Part shown: positions 34,867 through 47,479 of the stretch, one piece after another
Layout of the letters: the number at the start of each line of letters is the position of its first letter
How positions within the stretch are numbered: position 1 is the stretch's first letter
Assembly: GCA_963575645.1 (NCBI GenBank)
Contig: OY754468.1
Coordinates: 24,328,465-24,392,464 of the forward strand
Source: Xanthostigma xanthostigma
Taxonomy: Eukaryota > Arthropoda > Insecta > Raphidioptera > Raphidiidae
Reading direction: 5' to 3'
Length of the DNA stretch: 64,000 nt
The notes under the pieces: model-generated
What the model was told of the DNA's origin: nothing
Databases searched by the model: none
The model's input: only the letters and a program-made list of their open reading frames with translations
Translations under genes and position numbers: made by a program

Positions 34867-37587
34867 AGTATAGGTTTATATATATGTGTATAGGTTAATA
34901 TACCTACTGCAAAATAATTGAGGTTAAGTGTTCTGGAAGCCAGGCTGAGCCAATGTGTAGCCAGCTTGCTTCGGTGGAGTAGCGAGAGATATTTGAAGCA
35001 AATATTTGTTAAAGACTATTGAACCAGTTTTAGTATGTGTCGCCCTAGTCTTTCTATGGATGACTCAACGACAATTATTTTCGCACCGTACACTAGTGAA
35101 AATAGTTAAGATTTCTTATCAATCGTTATCTATCAGCATCAGGTTGTTGACAATAATTGACAAGGTGACGCTAACCTGTTGAGCCGGCGGCAACAATCAA
35201 CGTCGGTTATTTAGCGTACGCTGTTGTTCAACGGACGCGCTGATTGTTGCAAAACATGCATCGTGAGAAGTAGACCCAAGATCTCTAGACATAGAAGTAG
35301 ACCATCATTGCACAATCTTCGTGTACCACATGCACGCGGCAATAGTATAAGTACCTATGTAATTTAAAGATAAACACATTAATTTATTTATTACTTTGAG
35401 CTATGTGATACTATGGTCATACTCACAAGCTACGACTTTACAGGTGTTGCTATACCTATAACAATGCATTACGGGGACTTATAATGTTTAATAATTGTGC
35501 AGAAAACAGAGAGGACCTGCGCAAGAACAATTCTTTTCTTGCATGTCTGACTTTAAAACGTTTATGGAACCCGTGCGAAAAATTTCGCCGCATCTTAGTC
35601 AAAATGAAAAGTGAGAATGTTTATCACCTGATTATAATCAGTGTTGTATATAATTTTTATAATCAAGAATAATACCACTGATAAAATTAAACAAGTGCCG
35701 ATCGATAATGTTGTAGACCACAAAAATCAACCCGACATAATACAGATGGTTTTTAAGTTGATTCTTTTTTTAACAGCGTGTAGAAATCAAATAGAGGAAC
35801 AAATATTTCACTTTTTTATCAAAACTCAAAAATGAAAGAGGATCAGGCTTTCAAAGTTTTAATCAAATTTTGAGGTTATGTTATGTCACTGTGGAAATAT
35901 GTTACGTCATTATCAAGTATAGGTATTCACAGAAATTGTTAAAAGTTGTCCCCGTTTTGTTGGACACAAAGATGCGTGCGTCGTAGCCATGCTTCTGTGC
36001 GTGCTTGTAGTAGCGATAAGAGCCTTCCGTGAATTATTTGGAATGCATTTCCGATTTGTGCTGTCATTTCTTCACGTGTGTTAACCGGGCTTTTGAATTA
36101 ATTAAATAATTTTATAAAATTTAATTAAACTTTGAAAGGCTGTTTCTTTCTTATTTTTGAATTTTGATAAAAAAGTTACCTACTTAAATATTTGTTCGTC
36201 TATTTGATTCTACACACTATTAAAAAAGAAGAATCAACTTAAAAATCATTCTGTATTATACATAATACAAAGTTATCAGTTATTATTATCGTATCGGAAG
36301 TTAATCTTGAACAACGGTCTTCCTGAAGTGCATGTACTGCCAAATATGATCCATGTAAATAATTAATCAATTACATTATGGTTTGATAGCAATGTCTGTA
36401 TTTGATATTAACTAACTAAAGACTTACAAATCGAATAATATGATTCATTCATAATAAGTAATTTTACATTGTTCCGCTTTCACGATGAAAAATTATCCAC
36501 TCAGATATTACCACTAGGTAAAAGTTATGTTACCACGTAATACAGAAAAGTAAAGATTACCGACAATCACCAAAAAGATTGCCAATTTTTAAACTTAGCT
36601 TCTTAACGCAGGTTATGGTCTATGGACGCAGATGGAGAGTCACCTGGAAAAAAAACAGCAAATCTTCACGTGTCATTTATTATTGAGTATAATACTCAGA
36701 TTAATGTACCTAAAAGAAACGACTTATGTTGCCGAGCGATTTAGTGCTACAAGATGGCTAGTTCGACTCCCGACAAGGTCAGTACTGCTCTTTTTCTTAT
36801 TTTTTATTAATAACATTTTTTTATATTTTTTATTAATAAACTTCTATTCGGAGTCACTAATGATAGTAGGTAATGATTAAAAACGACAATAATAATAACA
36901 AATTATCTTTATTTGACACACAAAAAGTATAAATATTATATTTTTTGGGTCTACTGCACATTCACATATTTTAGGTTCCGTTCCACTGTACCTCAGACCG
37001 AAAAAAACGGTACCATATGATTACACTACCCTATATAGTCTTGTATATAATTTCTGAAAGTCAATGCAATAAAAAGATTAAAATAAATCACGTATCTTGT
37101 GATTCACTTTTCAAAACTACTCCCCATTCACTTAGAATATTGAAATTTTCCACAAAGAAAAGTCTCATAGCCCAAGTGTAAAGAAAAAATCCGAATCAAT
37201 TATTTTACAAAATCGAAGTATATTTAAAAATTTATATTTCGCCAAGCTTGGGTTACCGTCAAAATCGACACTAATTCGAGTAACTAAACCGACGTTCATA
37301 TAAGCGAAATCGTGGAAAATAAAATCAAAAATTTGATATAAATCTTGTTTTTATAAATGAGTCTTTCAACAGAGGTAATGAAAAAAGATAAAAAATAATA
37401 TGTTTTTCTAATTAATTATAATAATTAGTATATTGGATTTTGTTATTCATTATAAAAAAAGCATGGTTCATAGGACGGACTTCTCGGCGCGCGAGCCTAG
37501 CTCGCACTTGCCCGGTTATTTTAATTATAAAATTCAACATTTTAACTAAAACAAAGTTTACATCGTTATACACGGACATTCAATTAT
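34867..37587. other. Non-coding, nothing recognised
   Basis: Short frames without family features; scattered TTTATT words near 36790-36913 could polyadenylate the orphan minus-strand gene. Confidence 0.45.
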
Positions 37588-38868
37588 TTATGGCACATCT
37601 TTCCAATAGAAAAATCTGGGAAAAAATTCTGTTATTAATTCTTCCAAAAAAAGTACATTGTCTTTCAGATTTTTTTTGTTGGCTTTTTCAAATACAATTA
37701 TTTTTTCCATAATCGGTCTTCGACTGCTTATAAGCACTCGCATAAACGTTTTGATAGCACTAAATTTCTTATTTGCGTATAAAAATTTGATAGAAGAAAA
37801 TAATTTATCTTCAGTTTCAAAATGGCGTTGCGCTACATTCATTTCCAAAAGTTGGACAAGTAAAGGTAAAAATAAATTATTTCGATTATTGTCAGTAATT
37901 AGGCGAGCAAATATCTTAATCAAAATATCCAATTGATTCCAATTGATTACACGTAGATCACAACATAATTTAAGAACACTTGAAAACCTGTGATGATGAT
38001 AATGATTTTTCACAATAACAACGAGTAATTTCAAACCAGTGTATTGACTTTTATGATTTTTTACGAAATATTCCAGATCTCCATGACTTGCATATCTTAG
38101 CAGGAAATCAAGTAGATTTTGCGTAGGAGATTCGGATGACAGAATCAAACACTCTTTAATCAGAATTGTTCGTTGAGTAGGAGACATTCTTTTATATACG
38201 ATTTCCAAAACTCCCCAGTAATCACTAAAATCCCAATTTAGACCTCTCATTCTATCGAAAAAGAGGGGAACACAATCTTTTTGTATGAAATCATCCAACG
38301 CATGCAAATTGTAATCGAGTTCTGATGACAGCAAACGCAGAATTTGTAACCAAACTTCTGATATGATGATGTCAGCTCTAGTCTGAAATTCATGTCTTCG
38401 ACTTGTCATAAAGTTGACTAGTAATTCTTTCCCGTTTGTACCAAAACAATTTTGTTCTCTCATCAAAAAAACTAAACTCTCTTCACAATAACAATAGTAT
38501 GCAATTTTTATGCGCGTCTCTATGTCGATTGATGCGTTTTGGAATATACATTTCTTTAGCGTACTCTTCACGTTAATTTCGCCGTTCGTGGTCCAGTCAA
38601 TTGAATTTCCAAAATGTATAAGCATCGTATTATTCCCAACGAAGCTATTCACGTAATTTATAAGCATACGTACGTCGCAACTTCTCAAATCTATCAGTTG
38701 CTTTAATTGAGTCAATGATTTCTCGTCTAAAATCATCGCATCAACGATTGTTTTTAAATATATTATAATATCTGGTAGGCTCATCGAGACACATTGCCTT
38801 TGCACTAATTCCGAACACCATATTCGAGTCACTAAATAATTTTTTGCAATCGAGCGTAATGGTAACAT
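37588..38868 (-). CDS. Uncharacterised intronless protein, probably all-helical
   Basis: The first ATG (38866-38868) gives 426 residues ending ...FFYWKDVP with TAA at 37588-37590. The frame stays open upstream to 38961 without an ATG (it contains FGEQFCDPVLTKFESKNF). The gene may therefore have an upstream exon joined at an AG near 38923, or simply start at this ATG. At about 31% GC, an open frame this long is very unlikely by chance. The protein is rich in Leu, Ile, Phe and Lys, with regularly spaced amphipathic helices and no signal peptide or clear membrane segment, which suggests a HEAT/ARM-like or other helical repeat. The start (PLRSIAKNYLV...LPDIIIYLK) faintly recalls a SOCS-box pattern (helix, then LP..I..YL), but this is weak. 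I do not recognise the family. No coding neighbours lie within several kb. It could be a lineage-specific expanded gene or a recent retrocopy; no A-rich tail follows the stop. Confidence 0.72.
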   Translation of the reverse strand: MLPLRSIAKNYLVTRIWCSELVQRQCVSMSLPDIIIYLKTIVDAMILDEKSLTQLKQLIDLRSCDVRMLINYVNSFVGNNTMLIHFGNSIDWTTNGEINVKSTLKKCIFQNASIDIETRIKIAYYCYCEESLVFLMREQNCFGTNGKELLVNFMTSRRHEFQTRADIIISEVWLQILRLLSSELDYNLHALDDFIQKDCVPLFFDRMRGLNWDFSDYWGVLEIVYKRMSPTQRTILIKECLILSSESPTQNLLDFLLRYASHGDLEYFVKNHKSQYTGLKLLVVIVKNHYHHHRFSSVLKLCCDLRVINWNQLDILIKIFARLITDNNRNNLFLPLLVQLLEMNVAQRHFETEDKLFSSIKFLYANKKFSAIKTFMRVLISSRRPIMEKIIVFEKANKKNLKDNVLFLEELITEFFPRFFYWKDVP

Positions 38869-39073
38869 TATATTTCGTGAGAAATTTTTCGATTCAAATT
38901 TAGTTAACACGGGATCACAAAACTGTTCACCAAAATATAATATAGAACTTGTAACTAATCTTTAGTCGTCCGAAATAAATAGTTTTCTATATCTTTGAGC
39001 AAGCACTGTTTTTCTGCGTGTTACAGAACCTTACACCAAAATGCAGATCAATTAGTTAAGAAAGGGTCAAGGT

Positions 39074-39351
39074 CAAGGGCGTAGACATTTTTTGTTCTGG
39101 GGGGGTAAAGCTAAAAAAAACAATAAATTTTTTTAAGTCTTATTAATTTCACATAAGAATACCCATGAAGAAAGGTGTCAAGCAAAATATTAATTCCCAA
39201 ACTAATTTTACAAATTCTTTTTCAAGAAGTATTTCTCAATTTTATATTTTAGTTAGGTATTCGCAATATTTTCAGTTTTATTTTTTATTATTATGGTCCT
39301 GGGGGGGGGGGTGGTAATTACTCCCTTTACCCTCCCATATCTACGCCGTTG
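39074..39351. mobile_element. Probable hAT-like MITE
   Basis: CAAGGGCGTAGACATT and ATATCTACGCCGTTG are inverted ends, with subterminal GGGGGGGTAAAG/CTTTACCCTCCC. Target duplication unclear. 278 bp, just upstream of the orphan gene. Confidence 0.65.
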
Positions 39352-41229
39352 GCGTTGTTTATAATCACAGGTAATAAACACCTTTACCTGTGGGGAAAAA
39401 TTCTGTTTAAATTTTCAATATTTTTTCTTGCATAGGTAATCATTCAGTCAGTGTTTTCAACCCTTCTCCTTCTGTATCTTACCGTTCTCAATAGTTATAT
39501 GAGCGCAATTCTGCACATTTTGGCTTGATTTATATAAAGGAAAAACTCGAGTCACAGTGCAGAGCCTTGCCGACAAAATAATTTACTAATACTGCATGTA
39601 TTTTGGTACGAATATTAAATGTATCGTTATGTGATCTGAAATTTGTTTTCGGACAAAATACAAAATTTGACACCTTTACATACATAATATCTTAAGACGT
39701 ACATTTTCCCATTGTACCTATACATTATTACATATACTAGATATAATTAATTACATTATATACCGTGGATAAAACGAGAATCTTATTAGCACGGTTCGGG
39801 TGCAATCGTATATTTTACCATTCCAACTCATAAATGTGGAATGGTACTAGTTTAGGTCAAAATTCACTTTTCAAAATTTTACAATATTTTTTTCGTTTTG
39901 AGGTCCCCCGAATCCAAAGAACACATTTTTGTAAAAACTCTGCGTCTATTTGTCTGTGAACACGACACAGGGCAAACGGATGAACGGATTGAAACCAAAT
40001 TTTGGGAGGATGTTTCGTCTGCAAATATGAAGAGCTCTATTGATTTTTGGGAAAATCGGCGCGTGCACAGAAGAGATATATACTATAACGTTGTTTATTT
40101 ATATAAGAATGGTATACTTTTCATAAAGGTTAATTTTTCTGTATATTTTTGCAAGAAAATTTTGTAAACAATAATTTTTCTAAACTTTATAGATTTAGGA
40201 TTATTTTTTAAATAAAAAAAATCAGCTAATGCACTTTCATTCCGTAGATAAAATAAATTAGTTACGTCGCTGACAAGCATGCTTTGTTAAAATTTTACAT
40301 TAAAGTAAAACTATCATAGTGCCATGTCGAGTATGTACCTAATACCTATACCTATTCTACACAAATTTCTGTAAAAATTTAATAACATTTAAATTTATAA
40401 GGAGAACAAATTAAAGACATTAGTTAATTTCTCTTTAATAGTTAATATGATATTTAAATTACCATTGAACTCTAATAACCTACATAATCGTTAATTGAAT
40501 ACTAAATATAATATATTATGAACGCGTATTTTATGGTCGATTTTGTCACATAGGTATAGCCGCATAAAACTATACACACAAATCGTTTGGTTTAAGTTGT
40601 TTTTTTTTTAATTTTTTTATTTGAAAAATTAACATCATAATGATATGGCTATACGGTCTACATCTTTCAACAATTTCGATATCCGCCGTATAATTAAAAA
40701 AAAACTGTCTTTTTAGCTGTGTTGTTGTCATTTATATAATATTTATAATGCCACCACTAAACAGGAATGTAGTGTGTAAGAAATACAGATCTCTCCTCGG
40801 GTAGATTATTATAAATACAGAGACTTCGTAATCGTATAAAATAGGATGTAATAACAGGATTCTGTTAACATTCTTTTAACAATTTGTTAGTCATACGTAC
40901 GCATTTAAGAATAGTGAATGTATAACTTTAGATGTTCATTTGTCCTCGAATTTATTACATCCATTTCGACTGCGTGCGATATTAAAAAGTAATAAACGCT
41001 CATAAGTATATGTATCATAAAGAGGGAATTAAAAACAACACCAAGACTACCACCATACTTTATTATGGCTTGTTTACATGTACATTGCATATATTTATTT
41101 AGTAGTGTTTTCTTTTATTTAATAATCTAAAAATGATAACTTTGAAAACTACTAGCTGCAAACCCAAATTCGCTTGGATCAAGTTCTGTGTTAATTTGAA
41201 GTCCTGTCAAAAATAATACTACGGATCCT
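39352..41229. other. AT-rich non-coding, nothing recognised
   Basis: No supported gene or repeat boundary; a CTAGCTGC element-end word occurs near 41152. Confidence 0.45.
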
Positions 41230-42260
41230 GCGGGGTTGATAGTCCGCAATTAGTGACCGACCGAAACCGAATTTCAGCTTCTGTCTCAGTTTCGGCCGAA
41301 ACCGAAACCGAAATTCATGTTTTCGTGGGAAAAATAAAATAAACATTATCAGAATCAGTCTTTATCAATCTGCACATATTAACCGTTCAGCCTCTAATTT
41401 ATTTTAACTAATCATTAACTTATCATATCATATTATTCAAAACTTTGATTAACGTCTGAATAGAACTCTTCAAATAAATAAAATAGTCGACCAATTTTTC
41501 TCAGACCAATATATTGACAAAAAATATCATATTATTACCCCCTTATTTCAAAAAGCACAAATAAATATACTTTTTGTAAGATTATGAAATAATATAAAAG
41601 CTACAAAACAAAATTACTTTTTAGTAAAAAGTATTTACCTATAATAAATATGTTTAGGTATAGGTACACAAAAAAAACACTCATTCATCTTAAGAACAAA
41701 ATTGTTTCTTCTAAACTTTGATCATTTTGTATGGTACTCTTGTTAACGAACTACCTACCAAATACAACAAGAACATGTCTGATTTCAGCGCGAAATCTCC
41801 CAAATCCCGGCATGGGCGTACCCAGGGGAGGGCAGCTGCCCCCCCCCCCCTGGAATTTGGGAGACGTCATAAACCGTTTTGCTGAAGATCCTCGAAAATT
41901 ATTTGACTATACCTATAATATAGAATCTCCCGCTGGCGTTTCCCCTACACACTACATACAACCTATGTTTCGTGTAGTTGTCTTCGTGAAGGGCGAAACA
42001 AGCGCGGGGGACCCGGCTTAAGAAATTTCTGATTTGCCCCTCCCTGAGCCAAAAGCTAGATAAGCCCATGGGTAGCCGAAACCAGTTTTTTGCCGAAACT
42101 AGGCCGAAACCGAGTAGAATGTGTCCGCCTCTTTAATGGTCTTCGAGAATCTAGACATCGTATACACAATTCATTTGTCGCTTCTAGAAAGCAATTATGT
42201 CTATTTATCGAATTGATGAAAAGAATTGTTTTTTTTTTCAGGATAACCACGAATCTAAAC
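41230..42260. repeat. Dispersed repeat family 4, copy 1 (CCGAAACCGAAAC-rich)
   Basis: Shares CGAAACCGAAACCG clusters and the block TTTGATTAACGTCTGA.TAGAACTCTTCAA with 50060-50773. It is interrupted by the CATGGGC element at 41811-42070. Confidence 0.6.
41811..42070. mobile_element. CATGGGC-ended MITE
   Basis: Starts CATGGGCGTACCCAGG and ends GATAAGCCCATG. Related inserts are present in both family-2 repeats (near 12360-12425 and 21512-21610), which share GGGGGACCCGG and AAATTTCT. Poly-C run inside. Confidence 0.6.
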
Positions 42261-42727
42261 AATTTCAATAATCCAAGTAATTAAATTACTGGCAACATTT
42301 TTTAATGTTTTACTTATGTACAAAATCTAAGTTCCAAACCATTATTTAACTTATATAAATCAATACAACATTCCCTCATTTTTTTTAAATTGTGCAGCAA
42401 ATTATTTACAAGATCTTTTTCGTTGATCAACCGGATCATCTGAAACCTTGGTCTTGCCCAACACATTGGTATTTCATAATTCATAAATATATACTTATAG
42501 GTGTACCTATGCGTATGAATGTGTTATGTTTTTGCTAAGTATACGACTTACAGTCTTAATTAAATTAGATATTTAGTAATGTATACCCTATCTCTACACC
42601 ACATTTATGTAGTTCTACAAAGTTATTTTTTATTATCGATCTTTTCGGATATCATTTTGTAGTTACTCGATTGAGTTGAAGTTTTGCGCAAATGAATAGT
42701 TCCAATGAAAATGTAATATTATGGTAA

Positions 42728-42890
42728 CTAGCCGACCGATCCGGTTTCGTCCGGGTGCAATTCGAATTTTTAATAAAGCATACTAAAAACTTGAAAATAA
42801 AAATGGAAGAAAACGGTTTTATTGTACGATCGATAGTGTGCTAAAGGCTAGAAAACAGTTACGGATCAAATAGGTGGGAATTATTTTTTA
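42728..42890 (-). repeat. Helitron-like 3' end fragment
   Basis: CTAGCCGACCGATCCGGTTT..CCGGGTGCAA, inverse of a hairpin-plus-CTAG end. The same end recurs in direct orientation, decayed, at 45215-45258 and 45310-45366 (GAAAGCCGGACCGGTCAGTT). Confidence 0.5.
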
Positions 42891-43074
42891 TCTTATAAAA
42901 ATAGCAGAAAGTTACCTGAAAGATCAATAAGTATGCGTTTGTTTCATTTATTAACACAATGTATAACGGGGGAAACTTGATAATTCAAGATTAAATAATT
43001 TACGTACCTACCTAATCAAAGTTTGTTGTTTTTGTATATGTTACGCTCAAAGATCGAAAACGCTCAGTGAGCGA

Positions 43075-43275
43075 AAAAATAGCTCACAACGCGTTGTGGT
43101 CACAAAACATCCACATCGCGAAATTCGTGTTATGGCTCTAATAAAAACGCGCACGACGCGTTGTGGCAATCACAGAATGACCAAATAGCGAAATTCGCGT
43201 CGTGGCTGACATGCTATTCGATCTCAACGCGTTGTGGCAATGAAGAAAAGCCATGACGCGTTCTGAGCATTCATT
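43075..43275. repeat. Degenerate tandem repeat with ACGCGTTGTGGC units
   Basis: Four units of ACGCGTTGTGG(C/T)..CA alternate with AGCGAAATTCG(C/T)GT.TGGCT, unit about 60-65 bp. GC-richer than its surroundings. Confidence 0.65.
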
Positions 43276-43364
43276 GTTTTAACCATATTACGACGGACAG
43301 AATCAGAACTATGATTTTAAGGGTATACACAGAGAAAAGGTTACCGGTATCAATATCCAGTACC

Positions 43365-43475
43365 AAGATATCCAGTACCATAATATCCAGTAATAAATAT
43401 CCAGCATGAAAAATATCCAGCATAAATAATGTCCTGTATGAAAAATATCCAGTATAAATAATGTCCTGTATGAAA
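43365..43475. repeat. Short tandem repeat, (A)TATCCAG.A units
   Basis: About six copies of ATATCCAGTA(CC/TA)A, the last ones in longer units with ATAATGTCCTGTATGAAAA. Confidence 0.8.
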
Positions 43476-43705
43476 ATTAAAATCCCTAATTATTTTAAGT
43501 GAATTATAAGTAATTTACAAAATAATGATTAATATTTTGTGTTCAGTAATTTATTACTTAATACGTTGATTTTTTTAAATATAAAGTAATCTCAATAAAT
43601 AACAAATATCAGGGCCGTACCCAGGGGGGGTTAGAGGGGATAATCCCCCCCCCCCATGAAACTCCAAAGCTATATATAATTTTTCTAATAAAAGATGCAA
43701 CGTTA

Positions 43706-44426
43706 GGCTACATACGCACTAGGCGGCTGCCCGCAATGCGGCTAGTCGTCCGGCTAACCGCAGTGTACGGTTGAATCTGCGGTCAGCCGGACGGCTAGCC
43801 GCATTGCGGGCAGCCGCCTAGTGCGTATGTAGCCGTCAGTTGAATCTGCGGTTGAATCTCATTTTAACCAGACATATTTTGTTTACCAGAAAGATTTTGT
43901 TTAATCAAACAAAACGAACCATTTCTACAATGGACGTTGAAGAAGTTGTAGCTGTTTATTATATATATGATCGCCACATAAAAAATAAAAAGAAAAAAAA
44001 AATACTCGATACATCTTTTCTTACAAACACGAAATGAAACCAGGCATTTTGATATATTTTTTGAAAATCTCAAAAAATATGAAGACAAGTTTTTTGGTTA
44101 CATGAGAATGCGTTTAAAATCATTTGAAGAATTATAGAGTATATTAAGAACATTCATAATGTAAATTGTCAGATTACAAAATACACGACTACCCAGGTAA
44201 CGGTTAACCGCAAACTAAACCGCGTAGTGCGTACACGAACCGCGCGGTCAGCCGTCGAAGCGGCCGCTGTGCTCCAAGCGACTGGAGCGGTTGGCGGGCA
44301 GCCGCAACGTAGTGCGTATGCATTTTTTTATATATACAGAATTTACGTATAGTTTACTACTTGCGGTTAGCCGGACAGCCGTCCGGCTAACCGCATTGCG
44401 GGCAGCCGCCTAGTGCGTATGTAGCC
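43706..44426 (+). mobile_element. PIF/Harbinger element remnant with GC-rich arms
   Basis: Both ends are GGCTACATACGCACTAGGCG extended by GCTGCCCGCAATGCGG in inverse, flanked TTA..TAA. The first 130 bp (43706-43835) are themselves a palindrome of this end, so one end has been duplicated. It contains the N-terminal part of a Harbinger transposase. GC content far above the surroundings. Confidence 0.85.
43930..44136 (+). pseudogene. Harbinger transposase N-terminal remnant
   Basis: ATG at 43930 begins MDVEEVVAVYYIYDRHIKNK; after a frameshift near 44030 it continues FDIFFENLKKYEDKFFGYMR then MRLKSFEEL and a stop. This order (MDxEEVVALYxxxRR..K, then F..L..L..DE.KFFGYFRMS..SFEELL) is the start of PIF/Harbinger nucleases. 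The catalytic DDE part is deleted. Confidence 0.8.
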
Positions 44427-44816
44427 TAAGAAAGTATGCCAACAAAATATAGATTTCGTGTCAAATAATGGCTAGTGTTCACTGTCCACAGCATCGTGAT
44501 TCCTCTAAGTCGATTATTGCAAGATGATGAACTCGATTTATCTTCAGCAGTAGATTTAGCAAATTGTGCTCGAAACGCTCTTGAAAAATAAGAGAGTCGT
44601 CTGAATTGCATTTCCAAAAAATTTTTTCAACAGTCTCTACATTTTGCACAGACTACGAAATCGAAATAAGAAAACCTATAGATTATATTTAAATGAAGCG
44701 ATTTTGAATCTGGTTTAAAAAGACTCTTATAACGGCTTAGTCCAGCGTGAGTCAAAAGATTCATTGGCTCGTTTCAGCTCGGAATGTAATCGGTCAATGA
44801 GAATTTTATTAAAAAT

Positions 44817-45190
44817 TAATAGTAAAAAAACATTTTTAAAAACAAGATTTTATTTAAATGCTCTAAAAAGAAGAAAATAAACGTTTAATTATATCAAACC
44901 CAACCATTTATTACATTATGCAATTTATATGATATAAAAGCTTATCGTGAGATTTCCCTGTGTAAAATATAATGAAATACATACATTTTTTCTTAGAAGT
45001 ACTTGTGTCAAGATCAAGTTACATATTGTATTCTTATTTATTTACACAGGAAAATCTTGCGACAAGATTTTATGTCATAAAAATTGTATTATGTAATAAA
45101 TGTTTGGGTTTGATTTAATTAAAAGCTTATTTTCTTCTTTTTAAAACATGTAAATAAAAGATTGTATCTAAAAATGTTTTTACTATTATT
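44817..45190. mobile_element. 374-bp foldback element
   Basis: Arms of about 150 bp (AATAGTAAAAAAACATTTTT, then AAAGAAGAAAATAA, ATCAAACCCAA, ACACAGG/CCTGTGT) mirror each other. Non-coding. Confidence 0.75.
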
Positions 45191-47124
45191 TTTTTTTAAG
45201 TTTTTAGTGTGCTTTCTTAAAAGTGCAATTTGCATTCGAAAAAAAGCCGGACCGGTCAGTTGGTTGAATTTTAACTCAATCGGCTAACGGGAAGTAGTTG
45301 AAAAAGTTGTCGCATGCTTTATTAAAAGTGCGATTTGCATCTGGACGAAAGCCGGACCGGTCAGTTAGTTATTGCCATCGGAACTGAACCAACATGTAAA
45401 AATTCAACTCCGTAGGACAAGAGGAAGTGGTTCTAATTCAGTTGGCAAGATTTAACTTAAACTCCTAATAAACTCAATAATAAACGATGATCCCGAATTT
45501 ACATTGGGTTGAAAGCTATAAATGATCTCAATTGTCTATAAATTGATTCGATGTAGCGATGTAGTGTTTTTTTTAAATATGCATCCTTCTTGGCAATCGA
45601 TATTGAAAGTCAACTCTAAGACCTCTCTTAATATTACCAACTTATTTTAAGTAAAAAATTAATACAATGCGCAGATATCCCCCGACTACAAGTGCCTTGA
45701 CATTTTAATGGCATTCTTTGTGATGCACGAGGTTTCATCCTCCATTCATAATAATGACATTTTGTTATTTATATTTAGCATTTACATTGTTCGTGCGTTA
45801 ACATCTTACTGCCTCAAAACTTGTATAGTTCCTAGTATTAAATTTTGTATTCAGATGGAATTTTTATCACGTAGAAGAGATCTAATTACCAATAGAAAAT
45901 TGTTTATTTGATTTTATATTTTAAACATACGCAATTTAAACATTTTTAGGCGAGCCAGTCACCCTCAATTTTTTGCCTTCATCGCGACTTATCATTAGCG
46001 AATGTCTGATTTTCCAGATTCGAATCGGTAAATTATATTACTTATTGCTATACATTTTAAAATTTTTAAGATGCGAACTAACAAACATTTACTTACCTAC
46101 TAAATAAAGGTAAAAATGACGTTTTTGTGTGACCTTCTATTAAAAAAAACTGTTTTTCACGCCTGTATAGCGGTAGTAAATGATCCCAAAAAGTTTTCAA
46201 CTCCCGAATACTCTTGGAACCGAGCATAACCGAATCGGGCTAGTATTTTAATAAATGCACTTTTTTTTCAATTATTAGAATGTTACAAAATCTAAAGTGG
46301 AATTCCAGCAATCATTATCGAATCATACAGGAAGGTTATGTGAATCTTATGTTCGTGAATAAAATAAAACTAATTAGGGTAATGTTTTTGGCACGAAAAC
46401 TAGATGACCTACTTGTTAAATGCAAAATATTTCTGCTCTGAAAATATTAAAACAAAGTTGCCTTTGTCGTTTGTTTCTATTAATAGTAGGTACTCAATTA
46501 TTTGCTTTGCAAAATTGAATTATAAAAAGTGCAAATTGATTACGAATCAATATTTATATATAAGCTTTCACAATAAAAATGTCAAAGTATCATCCGATGA
46601 ATTGTTACGTACTTGGCTAGATATTTACGATGTTGGATTTGAACAAAAAATGGATGGAAATAAACGATGATTTAATATTAATTTTTGTTGGAAAGACAAC
46701 AGTTATAAAATTAACTTTGACTCTAGCTGTTGCTGTTTTTACAGTTATCGGTTTCATCATCATCATTAATAAATAAGATGTATATTATTATTATGTAAAA
46801 AGTGCAGCAAAATATCTATTATTAACAGTTGATAAATAAGTGCCATTACAATAACCAGTTTTTTTTTGCAAAATAGAAATCATCAACGCTATTAAGTTCG
46901 ATTTATTAAAATTTATTTAACTCATAAAAGGGGTTCTCAGTCAACGCAAATTAAGTAGCAAAAAACGTTTTACTTTTTTAATTTTTTACATAGTCAGATC
47001 TTAGCTTTTTACTAATTAGTTGTAGGTACCCAATTTTATTTGCGTGCATTTTTCAACGACAAAAATCGATAAAGACTATTTATATACATACCTATATAGG
47101 TATACCTATGTATACTAATCTATA
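45191..47124. other. Non-coding with two decayed Helitron-like ends
   Basis: Direct repeats at 45190-45258 and 45305-45366 share GTGC(A/G)ATTTGCAT and GCCGGACCGGTCAGTT. Nothing else recognised. Confidence 0.45.
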
Positions 47125-47479
47125 TCTATACTAATATATAAAACTGAAGAGTTTGTTTGTTTGGTTGAACGCGCTAATCTCAGGAACTACTGATTCGAAT
47201 TGAAAAAAATTGTTTGTGTTGGATAGTCCATTTATCGAGGAGAGCTATAGGCTATATAATAATATTACGCTACGACCAATAGGAGCGGAGCATCAATGTA
47301 AAATGTTGCAAAATATAACTCAAAACTTGTCCGTCCGACAAAAACTTTTGAACAGTAACTCCGATCATCATAAAATTGGGACACAACATTCATCTCGGTA
47401 AATGAAGAAGAACGTGCGTACTCTTGTCCCTCCCCCATTCGTTCTTTTGCACCCTAGTGAAACCGGGCGTGACCGCTAG
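47125..47479 (+). mobile_element. Non-autonomous Helitron, family 1, copy d
   Basis: Plus-strand TCTATACTAATATATAAA at 47125 and hairpin plus CTAG at 47476-47479. Full-length relative of copy a without a captured insert; 355 bp. Also gives the 63-codon frame 47210-47401, which is not a gene. Confidence 0.88.

Noticed and set aside
43365-43475. CRISPR-like spaced repeats
   Set aside because: Units are too short, contiguous and imperfect, in a eukaryotic context; a simple tandem repeat.
43612-43665. hAT MITE starting CAGGGCCGTACCCAGG
   Set aside because: Only one end seen; no matching right end or 8-bp duplication before the Harbinger remnant.
44426-44617. 63-codon minus frame beside the Harbinger remnant
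   Set aside because: Ser-rich frame without Harbinger or Myb-like features; not supportable as a gene.
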